Source: Macquaria australasica
Taxonomy: Eukaryota; Chordata; Actinopteri; Centrarchiformes; Percichthyidae
DNA length: 64,000 bases
Direction of reading: 5' to 3'
Assembly: GCA_005408345.1 (NCBI GenBank)
Contig: SEMN01001333.1
Location: 1 to 64,000, forward strand
Below the pieces are notes generated by a model. The model did not search any database and had not been told where the DNA came from. It worked only from the letters and a program-made list of their open reading frames with translations. Positions 1-9,984 of the stretch are shown here, piece by piece. The first letter of the stretch is position 1; every line of letters begins with the position of its first letter. A program made the position numbers and the translations under genes.

Positions 1-338
1 GTTTGTGTCTGTCTGTCCTCCAGCTGTTTGTGTCTGTCTGTCCAGCTGTTTGTGTCTGTCTGTCCAGCTGTTTGTGTCTGTCTGTCCTCCAGCTGTTTGT
101 GTCTGTCTGTCCAGCTGTTTGTGTCTGTCTGTCCAGCTGTTTGTGTCTGTCTGTCCTCCAGCTGTTTGTGTCTGTCTGTCCAGCTGTTTGTGTCTGTCTG
201 TCCAGCTGTTTGTGTCTGTCTGTCCTCCAGCTGTTTGTGTCTGTCCTCCAGCTGTTTGTGTCTGTCTGTCCAGCTGTTTGTGTCTGTCTGTCCAGCTGTT
301 TGTGTCTGACTGTCCAGCTGTTTGTGTCTGTCCTCCAG
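1..338 (+). repeat. Minisatellite of 22/25-bp units ending at a splice acceptor
   Basis: Tandem units of 22 bp (ctgtttgtgtctgtctgtcc plus ag) and 25 bp (the same with tcctccag) alternate. The cctccag variants begin at 17, 86, 155 and 224, giving a 69-bp higher-order period, then at 245 and 332 with irregular spacing. The last cctccag (332-338) is the acceptor of the first visible DCST1 exon. Every unit therefore contains a pyrimidine-rich run followed by AG, which is itself acceptor-like. All three forward frames are open through the array. The array runs off the left edge of the window, so its full length is unknown. Confidence 0.9.
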
Positions 339-3300
339 CTGTGGAGAGAATCAGTTTGACCGTCCTGCCTCCTGCCGTCCATCGATTCCTCTTCAGCCAA
401 TCAGAAGAGTTTCGGGTGGCTCACCTGGTCGTCAGGGCGCTGTTTGGAGCAGTGAGCGGTGCAGGTAACATCAGTAACAGTCAGGACGAACTGGAAGAAA
501 CGTGTTAATATTTGGAGTCTACAGTTCTTCCTTAACTTTTACATTTTTTTATTTTAGTTTATTTTTAATTATAATTCTGTTTTTGATTTTAATTCAGTTT
601 TTATTTGAACCTTCAGCTCTGTTCCTGGGAGTCTCCCACAGCCTCCCGCTGACCTTTGACCTGCAGCTGGCAGCAGGAGCTGTGTTTGTCGGTGAGGAGA
701 CGTCACGCTGACGCCGGCTTTTACCTCAAATACATGAAATACTCACACATCTGTCGACTAACATCTGTGTGTGTGTGTTCCAGCTGTGTGTGTGGTGGGC
801 GGAGCCTTGTCCTCCTCCTCCAGGTGTTCAGTCCTCCTGATGTTTCCCAGCATGCTCGGCTCCCGCGGTCGAGCATGCCTGATGCTGTTCATCCTGTCGG
901 TGCTGTACAGAGGTGAACACACACACACACACACACACACACATTCTGAAATAAACGATCACAGGAAGAAATTATGTAAAATATAGAAATGAAGTAATAA
1001 TTTGTTCATCATTTCCTGTTTCAGATCTATATATTTGTATTTGTCCTAATGTGCCTCAACAGCTAGATGTAGCCAGTTAGCATCTGTTAGCTCGAGCAAC
1101 GACAACTGAAACTAGCTAGCATTAGCTGGCTAACTAGCTAGGCAGGTTGTGAGCTTGGTTTATTATTTGAGACAGCAGCTAACGTTAGCCGGTTAATTCA
1201 GTTACTTTGTGACTCTGAAGATGTTATTCAGAGAAAGACACACAGACCGTCTCTGTAGCCAACAGGAGCTAACGCTGCTAACACAGAGCAATATAGCGTC
1301 ATGTGGTTTCATAAGTACCATATTATATAGTGTATTGTATCATATAGAACATCGTACACGTGTGTTATGTGACAGTAAACTATATGTTGCTGTGATTGGA
1401 TTACAGGACCAGTTTCTAACATCCAGCGTAACGTGGAGACGGCTGCTCTGTCTCTGAGCTGCAACCTGGACCTGCAGGTTCATCACAGCAAGTTACTGTG
1501 GAGAGACACCATCAGGCCGTTTCTGCTCATCACACAGGGACTCATGGTGACTTAACCAGACCGACAGCGCAGTGAGGCTGCCTGACACACAGCGTGCTTT
1601 GAGCTAATGCTAACAGGCTGATGTTTAGCCGGTTTAATGTTCACCATCTTAGTTTAGCGTGTTAGCATGCTAACATTAGCTAGTTAGCAGTAAACACATG
1701 TCTGTAGTTCTGCAGGTATTTGGACACGTTAACATGTCGACCTGATGGTGGCGCTAGATGAAGTCAGAGGATCAGCAGAGTTCTTACAGTTCATCCTGAG
1801 GGGACCATGAACGATGGACCACAGTTCATCACAATCCATCCCATAATAGTTTAAAGTTTAAAGTGGTCGACAGACAGACGTTAGCATCCACAGAGTGACG
1901 CTGCTAGCATGGCTGAAAACTGGGGTGTGTGGGGGGGTTGTAGGAGTCAAAGGTCATTGATCAGTTCCTTGTTTCTTGTTCAGGATGATAAAGCAGAGTT
2001 TCAGTCGGAGGCTCAGAGCATCAGCAGGAAGTTTCAGAACATCAGAGATGAAGTGGTCCTTCAGTACGGGTACGACCGATTCACACCAAAACACACCGCC
2101 GCCGCTGGTAACAGCACACAGGAGCAGTTCACCTCCAAGACCATTATGCAGTGTGACAGTGAGTCAGATGACAGCTAGAATTTTAATGCTGGAGTCTAAA
2201 AACGGCACATTTCACATCATGAGGTCATTAAATTTAATGTGTGTGTGTGTTATCCAGGTGTGGTGGAGGAGGGCGTGCAGCGATGTGCTGATTGGTTCAG
2301 CCTCAGGTGGGCGGAGTGTATGGAGGCGATCCCTGTCCCCGTCATCAACCACATCCTCTGTGTCTCCATGAAGTTCCACTTCCTGTGTGATGTCATGAGA
2401 GGTGAAAGGTCGCACTGGCCAGGGTCATATGTAGTCTCCATTTAAACTACGACCAGCTTGCTAGCTTAGATACCAGACAGTGTTGATCACATCAGTGACA
2501 GCTGCCTACAGTGAGTGGTAATCAGCCAGTATAACGTTACAGCTTTACTCTATGCCTGCCGGTGAAAAGTGGCAGCCATTTTGTCTCACAGCAGCGACAT
2601 ATGCCAGTAAAAAGTCATCAGACGCTGGTGGACAGTGAAACACAGTAATATACCATTTACATGTGACCTAAGCCATCAGAACGGCAGTGAATCAGCTCTG
2701 ACAGCATGAGCGGCAGACCATCAGCCAATACGCAGACGATACCCCGCTGTATATCTCTGTATGTACTGCCATGCATTTGTTACATAGATCCATGGTTAAC
2801 TTAACGTACAGTTGAATCAAGATAAAGCTGAGATTATAGTTATTGGAGCAAAAGCTGCGAGTGAGAAACTGTCTCAAAGTGTCATCATTGACTCTGACCT
2901 CAACTTTGAGAGTTACATTAAAAACGTGACTCCTTTAATAATTTCAGAAATGTTGCCAGAATCAGACCATTTATCTCTCATTCTGATACTGAAAGGATTT
3001 CAATGAGTGAGCATTTGTTGGTGCTCGTTATTTGAGGTTGGCTTGGCTTTGACTCTGAAGATAAAGTGTAATCTTCTTCTTCTTCTTCCTCTCTGTCAGT
3101 CATGACTCCGTGGTGCAGGGAGCAGATCCCCGTCGAGCAAAACTTCGGTCAGCTGTTTGATCAGCTAAACCTGTCAGTTGACCTTCTGTCCAGAGAGTTC
3201 AGCGCCGAGCTCATCCTGCAGGTCACCAGCTGTCCTTTAACACCACCCTCAGGACAAACTTCACACATGTAGCTCTCTGTTAATGTGCAGTTGTATGACG

Positions 3301-5002
3301 TGTGTGACCTCTGACCTGCTGCAGGAGGAGCAGCAGCAGTCGGTGTTGGGTGGACCTCTGCTGGATCAGGAGTTCACTCAGGCTGTCAGAGGATCCTTCC
3401 AGAAAGTGACGACAACCATGGAACAGCTGCTGAACGTCCTGCAGCTGCTGCTCTCCTTCACCTTCATCACCATCTTCACCCAGTAAGATCTAAAACTCTG
3501 ACATCGGCTTTCTCTTTCTGCTGAGGCACAGACCAACATGACCTCCTCTTCCTCCTCAGAGCGTTCAGTTACCTCAGACAGTACAGGAGGGACGTTCGAT
3601 TCGACAATGTCTACATCACCACCTACTTCAGACAGATCGACGCCCGCAGGAGGAGAGTGGTAACATCATCTTCATCATCTTCATCATCTCTGCTACAGGA
3701 CGGACAGTTTGATTTAACTGCAGAATGAAACTGATTTCTCCACATTAGAATAATCTTGATTTGTGATCTGGTGTCGTCTGGTGTGTTTAGGGGAAGCGCT
3801 GTCTGCTGCCGCTGAAACAATCAGAGAAGAAGAAGTTCATCAACCCCTGGAGTCCAAAGATCCACCCTGAAGAGCTCAAACAAGTGGTGCGTTCAACTAT
3901 AATACTGACATTAATGATACCAATGCTAAAGTGGACATGAGCTCTGATCTAAACCAGTACCACATTCAGACTGACACCCTAATGTGGGTAAAAATCATAG
4001 ACTGTATATAAAGATGGCCGACGCATCTCCTCTTCCTCCCACTGTACAAAAATGAAGCCAAAATACCCCGAATACGGGAGCTGCCATCTTGTGCTGGTGA
4101 CGTCATTTGGAGACAGTCAACCACGGTATCGAACCAATCACAGCACACTCACAGCTGTCAATCATGATCATCTTCGTATAGCATCAATAACTAAATAAAA
4201 CCAAACTGATCAGAAAAACGATCACTTGAACAAACATCAGCGTGAGAAGAACCTGAAATGACAGAAACCATCTTTGGGAACATTTTATTTGACGTGTACT
4301 TTGACTTTTCAGTTTGGCCCACGTCCCATCCGCTAACATGGAGGGGGCGGGGCTTATGACCTGTACTGCAGCCAGCAGCCACCAGGTCGTCCCTCTTTAT
4401 ATACAGTCTGTGGTAAAACCTGTACAGGCGGTCTATCTAAATGGGTGCCCATGCATCAGCTGACCCTCTTCATGACCTGGATGTGGGTCTGAACGTGAAT
4501 GAGTTCCTCGATGTAACCCAGGAACCTGATTAACAGCAGAGTTTCCCCCCAGGAAATAAATGTATGTTTTTCAACTTCCACATGACAGAAGAAGTTTGAG
4601 AATCGATGGCCAAAGTATTAGACACACTCATTAAACATCTGGCTTTTGCTGTGTGAAGCTGAACCTCTCTGAAGGTTAATGTTTTATTTAAAAAGAAATG
4701 TGATGCTGGTGGTCTTTGTTTTAGGCGAGGTGGTCCCCCTCCACAATAAAACACCACAGGAAGCCCCACGACTGTCGCATACAACAAATATCACTGTGTG
4801 GAAATAATGTAACTCTGGTTTATCAGAGGATGACTTGTGACAGCAGCTGTCTTATATAATATATATATCACTCAACACATTTATTCATTTGTCAGATTCT
4901 CTCTCTTCCCTCATTTCCTGTCATTTATACAGTCATCTGCAATAATCTTCTGCATTAAAATGGGAAAAACATTAAACTCCTGCAACTCTTCTGAAGGATT
5001 AT

Positions 5003-5044
<42 letters not shown>

Positions 5045-7319
5045 GACAGACCTCAGGTGTGTTTCAGGTGCTGTCTGTCTCTCTGCTGTCTGTCATCCTG
5101 CTGACTGTCGACTTCTCTCTGTTCCACGTTTTGGACATCGTCAGCAGACACACCTTCACCCAGTTCAACCTGACCAGTAACCACACACACACACACACAC
5201 ACCATGTTAAATATACCATGTAATAAAGTAATGTGTCTTCATATTTTGGGTCAGTATAAATGTAAAATCTGTGTTGGATTCTTTAACTCCAAAATAAGAC
5301 AGATGTTCTAAATTACAAACATGGCGCCAAGTCTTCTCCATAAACGATCACTTGCTGTGAATCATTTCTTAATTAATTGATCATTGTGTGACATATCAGC
5401 AGAAATTAGAAGATTCAACCCTTCACCTCCACAATTGTACTACAATAATAAAACACATATTCATGACTTCATGAAGACAATTAAATGTTTAAAAATGTTT
5501 TGGTGGTGTAAGTGGGAAGTTCTGTCACAAGTTTAAAAATGTAGGCAGTATAGAGATTTTTATTAATTGTATAATTTCATCATATTGATTTATTTTGTTG
5601 GTAACATTTATTTGTACAATATGAAAAACAAATGTTACCATTTGATCCATTGTACCAGAGTTAGCTTGAAGCTCACTTTAATATTATTAAAGTAATCATT
5701 TTATTATTATATATTTTATGTTATATTAGTTTTTACTTATATTAGTAAAAACCAATATAATTTCTGACTTTGAGCAGTTTATCTTTGAGCCCAAAAACTG
5801 ACCAAACTCCTCTAGAAGTGACGGTAGAGGTGTTGAGTCATAATGATAAAAATAAAGCAGAATATCATCTGCATATAAAGATATTACGTGATGATTATTT
5901 CTACTTTAAACTCCATGAAAGTAAAGACAATAAGACCCACTTGTCATGTCTTTATCAACAATGCTAACATGCTAATATTTTATGTGAATATATCATATCG
6001 CCTCCTCAGACATGATGAAACATGTTATTCCTTTAAAACTAAACTCCAGCTTCAGTGATGTCACCCCTCAGGGTTTCTGGGTAATGAAGTCCTCTCTGCA
6101 GGTAGTCACCAGGTGGACATCAGAGTGGGTGGAGCCTCCATGATCGCCCGCCTCCTGAGGAAGACGGTTTCAGCCTTCAACAGCTCGTCCATCCTCCACA
6201 TCCACACCGACAACCAGGGTAGGTCACAGGTCAAAGACCTGTCACACAGGAACCTTTACTCACCTGCAATCACTTATTAAAGAATGCGTTTATTAAAGAG
6301 TTATTTTTAGGCCAGAAAAGGTTTATTAACAAAACTTTATTGTTAATAAATGTAATAATGCACACTGACAGTGGAAAACTGTTTGTTGTAAGTTGTTTCA
6401 CTTTGAGTGATGTTGAATAAATGATAATAAATTCATATTTTAAAGCCAAATCTGTGATACAAATAGAAAGCAGTTCAAAATTCAAACCACAGGGTTGATT
6501 ATATAATTGGGGGTGTCCACATACTTTTGGCCATATTGTACATTAAACTCAACCAGCAGAGGGCGACAGACTCACTGTGTCACTGACGTCTCTCTTTATG
6601 TCTGGATGAACAAACTTAACAAGATAATACAAATATTAATACTTACAAATATGAAACCACTACACAATAACCAGGAAAGTAACTAAGGACATTTACTCAA
6701 GTACAATTTTACTCGTGTATTTCCAATTTCTGCTACTTTCTACTTCTACTCCACCACACCTCAGAGGAAGTACTTCTTACTGCACTCCATTTCTCTGACA
6801 GCTTTAGTTACTTTACAGATTCTGATTATTAAAACAAAATATAATCAGCTAATAAATGATGATGTATGATTATTGATTAATCTACCAGCAGAATACTAAG
6901 TGATTAAAAGTAGCTCCACCTGCTGCAACATTAAAGTGATGAACACATTAATGATCAATAATTAGAATCCAGTAATATCATAAATATTATTCTGCAGAAT
7001 GAGTACTTTTACTTTTGGTAAGTATATTTTGATGCTGATACTTTTGGTACTTTTGCTTTTGAATGCAGGACTTTAACTTGTAACAGAGTATTTCTACACT
7101 GTGGTATTAGTACTTTTACTGCAGTAAAAGATCTGAGTACTTCTTTCACTGCTGATAATAACCCCCCTCCCCCCAGTGTGTGTGTCCCCCCCCTCCCCCC
7201 TCTCTGCAGGTGTGTATGTGAGCTGTGTGTGTTGCGTCCTGTTGGTGGCGCTCTTCAGCTGCCTTCAGGTTTACACCAACCGCCTCCGACGGGTCATCGC
7301 CGCCTTCTACCACCCACAG

Positions 7320-7359
<40 letters not shown>

Positions 7360-8185
7360 GAGGTGTGAATCCCAGAAATCCTCTTAAAGTGACAAACTGA
7401 ACTCTTTGTTTATCTTTAATTTTTTATCAGTCACATGATACAGTAACACGCTGATACTAATAACTTAATTTGTACACAAGAAAACACCAGAGGTTAGGTT
7501 AGCCAGTAGCAGCTGAAGGAGTACTTTACTTTACTCCGGACTGATGGGCTCAAACTGCAGTAACAACAGAAGTATTTGTAGTGTTTAATAGTAAACAATA
7601 GAAACATGTTAGGTAGTTGCTGTGATGTCACTTCCTCTCCTGTACTGATGAGGAAGCAAACTGCTGAATCCCATTAACACACACACACACACACACACAC
7701 ACAGAGCGTGTGTGTGTGTGTGTTTAAACCCTGTGAGCTGCAGTAAATCTGATCGCAGAGCAGATTAATGTAAGAGCATTATAACAGAGCAGCAGAGAGA
7801 GAGGTGATGAATGAAAGAGAAGCTCAGAGGAAGAAAACTTTGTCATTCAAGACCAAAACACATGAACTACATTTACTTAAGTTCTAATTTGAGGTACTTG
7901 TACTTTTTACTGCACTACATTTATCTGACAGCTTTAGTTACTTTACAGATTAAGAGTTTTACATCAGAACATGTGATGTTTAGTTAAATGAAACTCCAAC
8001 AGTTTCTACAAGTACAGCTGATCGATCAGTCCATTAATCAATCAGCTGATTGGCAGAAAACAATTGGTTGAAGTGATTTTTGCTGCTTTTCCTTTGAATG
8101 ATGTTAATAATGTTAATGTTGTTAATAATGTTGAGGTTTGGACTGTTGGTTGTGAAGGAGTCACTTTGGGCTCTGGATCATTGTG

Positions 8186-8217
<32 letters not shown>

Positions 8218-8370
8218 GTGGATTAATGGAGAAAAGAATCAGCAGATGAATCCAGAATGAAAAGAATCAGGTAATTCTGCTGCTTCTGAAAGAAATATCT
8301 GATGGTTATAAACATCATACAGTTCATTTAAGTCTGCCTGTCTGTCTGTCTGTCTCACTGCCTGCCTGCC

Positions 8371-8403
<33 letters not shown>

Positions 8404-9598
8404 CACTGCCTGCCTGCCTGCCTGCCTGCCTGTCTGTCTGTCTGTCTCACTGCCTGCCTGCCTGCCTGTCTGTCTGTCTGTCTGTCTCACTGCCTGCCTG
8501 CCTGTCTGTCTGTCTGTCTCACTGCCTGCCTGCCTGCCTGTCTGTCTGTCTGTCTCACTGCCTGCCTGCCTGCCTGTCTGTCTGTCTGTCTGTCTGTCTC
8601 ACTGCCTGCCTGTCTGTCTGTCTGTCTGCCTGCCTGTCTGTCTGTCTGTCTCACTGCCTGCCTGTCTGTCTGTCTGTCTGTCTGTCTCACTGCCTGCCTG
8701 TCTGTCTGTCTCACTGCCTGCCTGTCTATCTGTCTGTCTGTCTGCCTGCCTGTCTGTCTGTCTCACTGTCTGCCTGTCTGTCTGTCTGTCTGTCTGTCTC
8801 ACTGCCTGCCTGCCTGTCTGTCTGCCTGTCTGTCTGTCAGAGGGAGAAGCAGCGAGTTTTGTTTCTCTACAACCTGCTGATCCAGAGACGGATTTCCTCC
8901 AGAGACAGAAAACGCATCATCAGACGGGGACGGTGGAGCCGGACGGTGAGTGGCAACGATGACCTCACGAGATCAAGGTGCATGATGGGAAACACCTGTC
9001 TGTCCTCTGATCTCAGAGCTGATTGGTTTAAATGTTTGATCAACAACAAGACGTTTTATAGAGATTTTAATTTGATTAGATTCTGTTCTGTTAACAGTCA
9101 ACAACAACAACAATAACAACAATAACAATAATAATAATAATAATAATAATGATAATAATAATAATAATAATAATAATGATAATAAGCCTAGTTCTAGTCC
9201 ACAATATGAACATTGTGATAAGGATATTTAACCATAAACTGTGATGATCATCACAGATATCCATATTGTGTTTTAGACATAAGTTCCATTATTATTATTA
9301 TTATTAGAAAGTGAAGAGAAAATGAGGAGAAACGTCAGATTAGCTGTTAATTGTTCACCAGACCAGATAAAGAGTGTGTGCTGTAGACGAGCCTCTCTCC
9401 CAGGTGTTTGATATATTTTTATTCAGATTCAGAAGAACCAGCGATCAGTTCTGTGTTTCATCTTCTGGTTAAACTCCGGGGTCACCTGTGGTCTCTGTGC
9501 AGGTGCTGGAGTGTCTGAGCAGGTGTGGGCGTGGTCTTTGTCATCATCGCCAACAGGAAGTATCGGACTCAGAGGAGACGCACTACGACCCCGCTTAG
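339..9598 (+). CDS. dcst1: DC-STAMP domain-containing protein, DCST1-like (5' partial)
   Basis: Multi-pass membrane protein of the DC-STAMP family. DCST1 is known for roles in sperm-egg fusion and as a RING-type ubiquitin ligase. Exons: 339-464, 617-691, 784-912, 1407-1546, 1984-2158, 2258-2401, 3100-3221, 3325-3482, 3560-3659, 3791-3886, 5068-5176, 6102-6218, 7210-7319, 8841-8945, 9503-9598, all with GT/AG borders and compatible phases, giving about 599 residues. Family features seen: hydrophobic segments in the first exons, GPVSNIQRNVE, the Cys-rich stretch CADWFSLRWAECMEAIPVPV, and RLRRVIAAFYHPQ followed by REKQRVLFLYNLLIQRR near the C terminus. The N terminus and start codon lie outside the window or upstream of the array. 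The last exon encodes a short Cys-containing tail rather than a full RING. Orientation next to ADAM15 favours DCST1 over DCST2, which is the main alternative. Confidence 0.85.
465..1983 (+). other. DCST1 introns 1-4 (of those visible), including a dispersed-repeat fragment
   Basis: Between the first five visible exons. The 913-1406 intron starts with a short CA run (915-943) and is rich in gctagc/gttagc words (about 1060-1200) without clear repeat structure. The 1547-1983 intron holds a fragment at about 1743-1850 (gatggtggcgctagatgaag, then a tcatcctgagggg stretch) that is shared with SEMA4 intron 13 at about 53440-53620. No extra exon was seen. Confidence 0.6.
2700..2980 (+). mobile_element. 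LINE reverse transcriptase relic in DCST1 intron
   Basis: Two collinear patches translate as non-LTR reverse transcriptase. Around 2724-2771 the frame reads QYADDTPLYISV, the YADD catalytic core of the RT palm. From 2812, the segment reads NQDKAEIIVIGAKA and then DSDLNFESYIKNVT, the sequence that follows YADD in L2/CR1-like fish LINEs. The patches are separated by degraded sequence and stop codons, so this is a dead fragment. Family assignment is from recalled similarity. Confidence 0.65.
3999..4409. mobile_element. MITE with terminal inverted repeats in DCST1 intron 10
   Basis: The left end agactgtatataaag (3999-4013) is the exact reverse complement of ctttatatacagtct (4395-4409). Between them lies about 380 bp with no coding capacity. 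The motif ggtaaaa occurs just outside both ends and may be part of a target duplication, but this is not clean. The interior from about 4132 (accaatcacagcacactcac) to the gggcggggcttatgacctg stretch is repeated at 18901-19100, proving that this is a dispersed family. Its superfamily is not certain. Confidence 0.75.
4410..5067. other. Rest of DCST1 intron 10, with TG array
   Basis: Non-coding intron sequence. It holds a (TG)n run at about 5008-5043 just before the acceptor at 5066-5067, and an AT-rich patch near 4855-4870. No gene or structured RNA was recognised. Confidence 0.6.
5177..6101. other. DCST1 intron 11, AT-rich, no feature recognised
   Basis: Begins with a short CA run (about 5182-5202), then AT-rich sequence with no convincing exon, RNA or full repeat. 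Confidence 0.5.
6655..7155. repeat. Dispersed teleost repeat (agtactttta family), near full length
   Basis: A roughly 490-bp non-coding block rich in words such as tttactcaagtac, ctgacagctttagttacttt, gaatgcaggacttt and gagtacttcttt, which I recognise as a very common fish dispersed repeat. Partial copies occur in this window at about 7862-7960, 57780-57905 and 58655-58740, which is direct evidence that it is repetitive. No coding capacity and no clean terminal repeats were seen. Confidence 0.7.
7320..8331. other. DCST1 intron 13 left part with CA runs and repeat fragment
   Basis: Contains a CA array (7321-7356), a second CA/TG pair near 7678-7722, a partial copy of the agtactttta dispersed repeat (about 7862-7960) and an (ATCA)n run near 8186-8218. 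No exon was recognised. Confidence 0.6.
8332..8838. repeat. Tetranucleotide array (TGTC/TGCC)n abutting an exon
   Basis: About 500 bp made of tgtc, tgcc and interspersed tcac tetramers, arranged as repeating blocks of ctgcctgcctg, then tgtctgtctg, then tcac. It ends in tctgtctgtcag, whose final AG (8839-8840) is the acceptor of the DCST1 exon at 8841. The array thus supplies the polypyrimidine tract. Minus-strand open frames through it are repeat artefacts. Confidence 0.9.
8946..9502. other. DCST1 last intron with AAT/AAC array
   Basis: Contains an (AAC/AAT)n array at about 9098-9185 and a short (ATT)n near 9288-9306. I searched it by eye for a missing RING-coding exon and found none with paired cysteines. 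Confidence 0.6.
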
Positions 9599-9690
9599 AC
9601 TGGGACAGGAAGTTCCGCCTGCAGCTCGCAGACTTTACAGAAGAAGAAGAAGACGTGGAGAGAAACCTGCAGCTTTAAAGTCTGTCAGAG

Positions 9691-9696
9691 AATAAA
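9691..9696 (+). terminator. Poly(A) signal of DCST1
   Basis: Canonical aataaa 93 bp after the DCST1 stop codon (TAG, 9596-9598). Confidence 0.6.
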
Positions 9697-9697
9697 G

Positions 9698-9790
9698 AAG
9701 CTGCTGATCAATAAGAACCCTGCTGATCAATAAGAAACCTATAAGAACCCTGCTGATCAATAAGAACCCTGCTGATCAATAAGAACCCTG
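9698..9790. repeat. Short tandem repeat (ctgctgatcaataagaaccc)
   Basis: Four or five copies of a roughly 20-bp unit, directly after the DCST1 poly(A) signal. The copies are slightly variable in length. Confidence 0.8.
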
Positions 9791-9984
9791 CTGTGTCTGT
9801 CTGTCAGTATCAGCAGTTTAGGACTAAACACCATGTGACATCACGACAGAGGATCCTGTTGGGTTCAGGTCAGTGAGCTGAAGGTAAACAGGAAACGGAA
9901 ACAGGTGTGTGTGAGTGTGTGTGTGTGTGAGTGAGTGAGTGTGAGTGTGTGAGGAGCTGACAGCAGAGCTCGTGAAAACTTTAA

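Noticed and set aside
5..508. 167-codon open frame through the left minisatellite into the first DCST1 exon
   Set aside because: The array is open in all frames because of its composition, and a good acceptor lies at 337-338; treated as intron plus exon, though in-frame isoforms are noted as a finding.
8239..8802. Minus-strand frames rich in RQTDRQ
   Set aside because: Pure translation of the TGTC/TGCC tetranucleotide array; no start context or domain.
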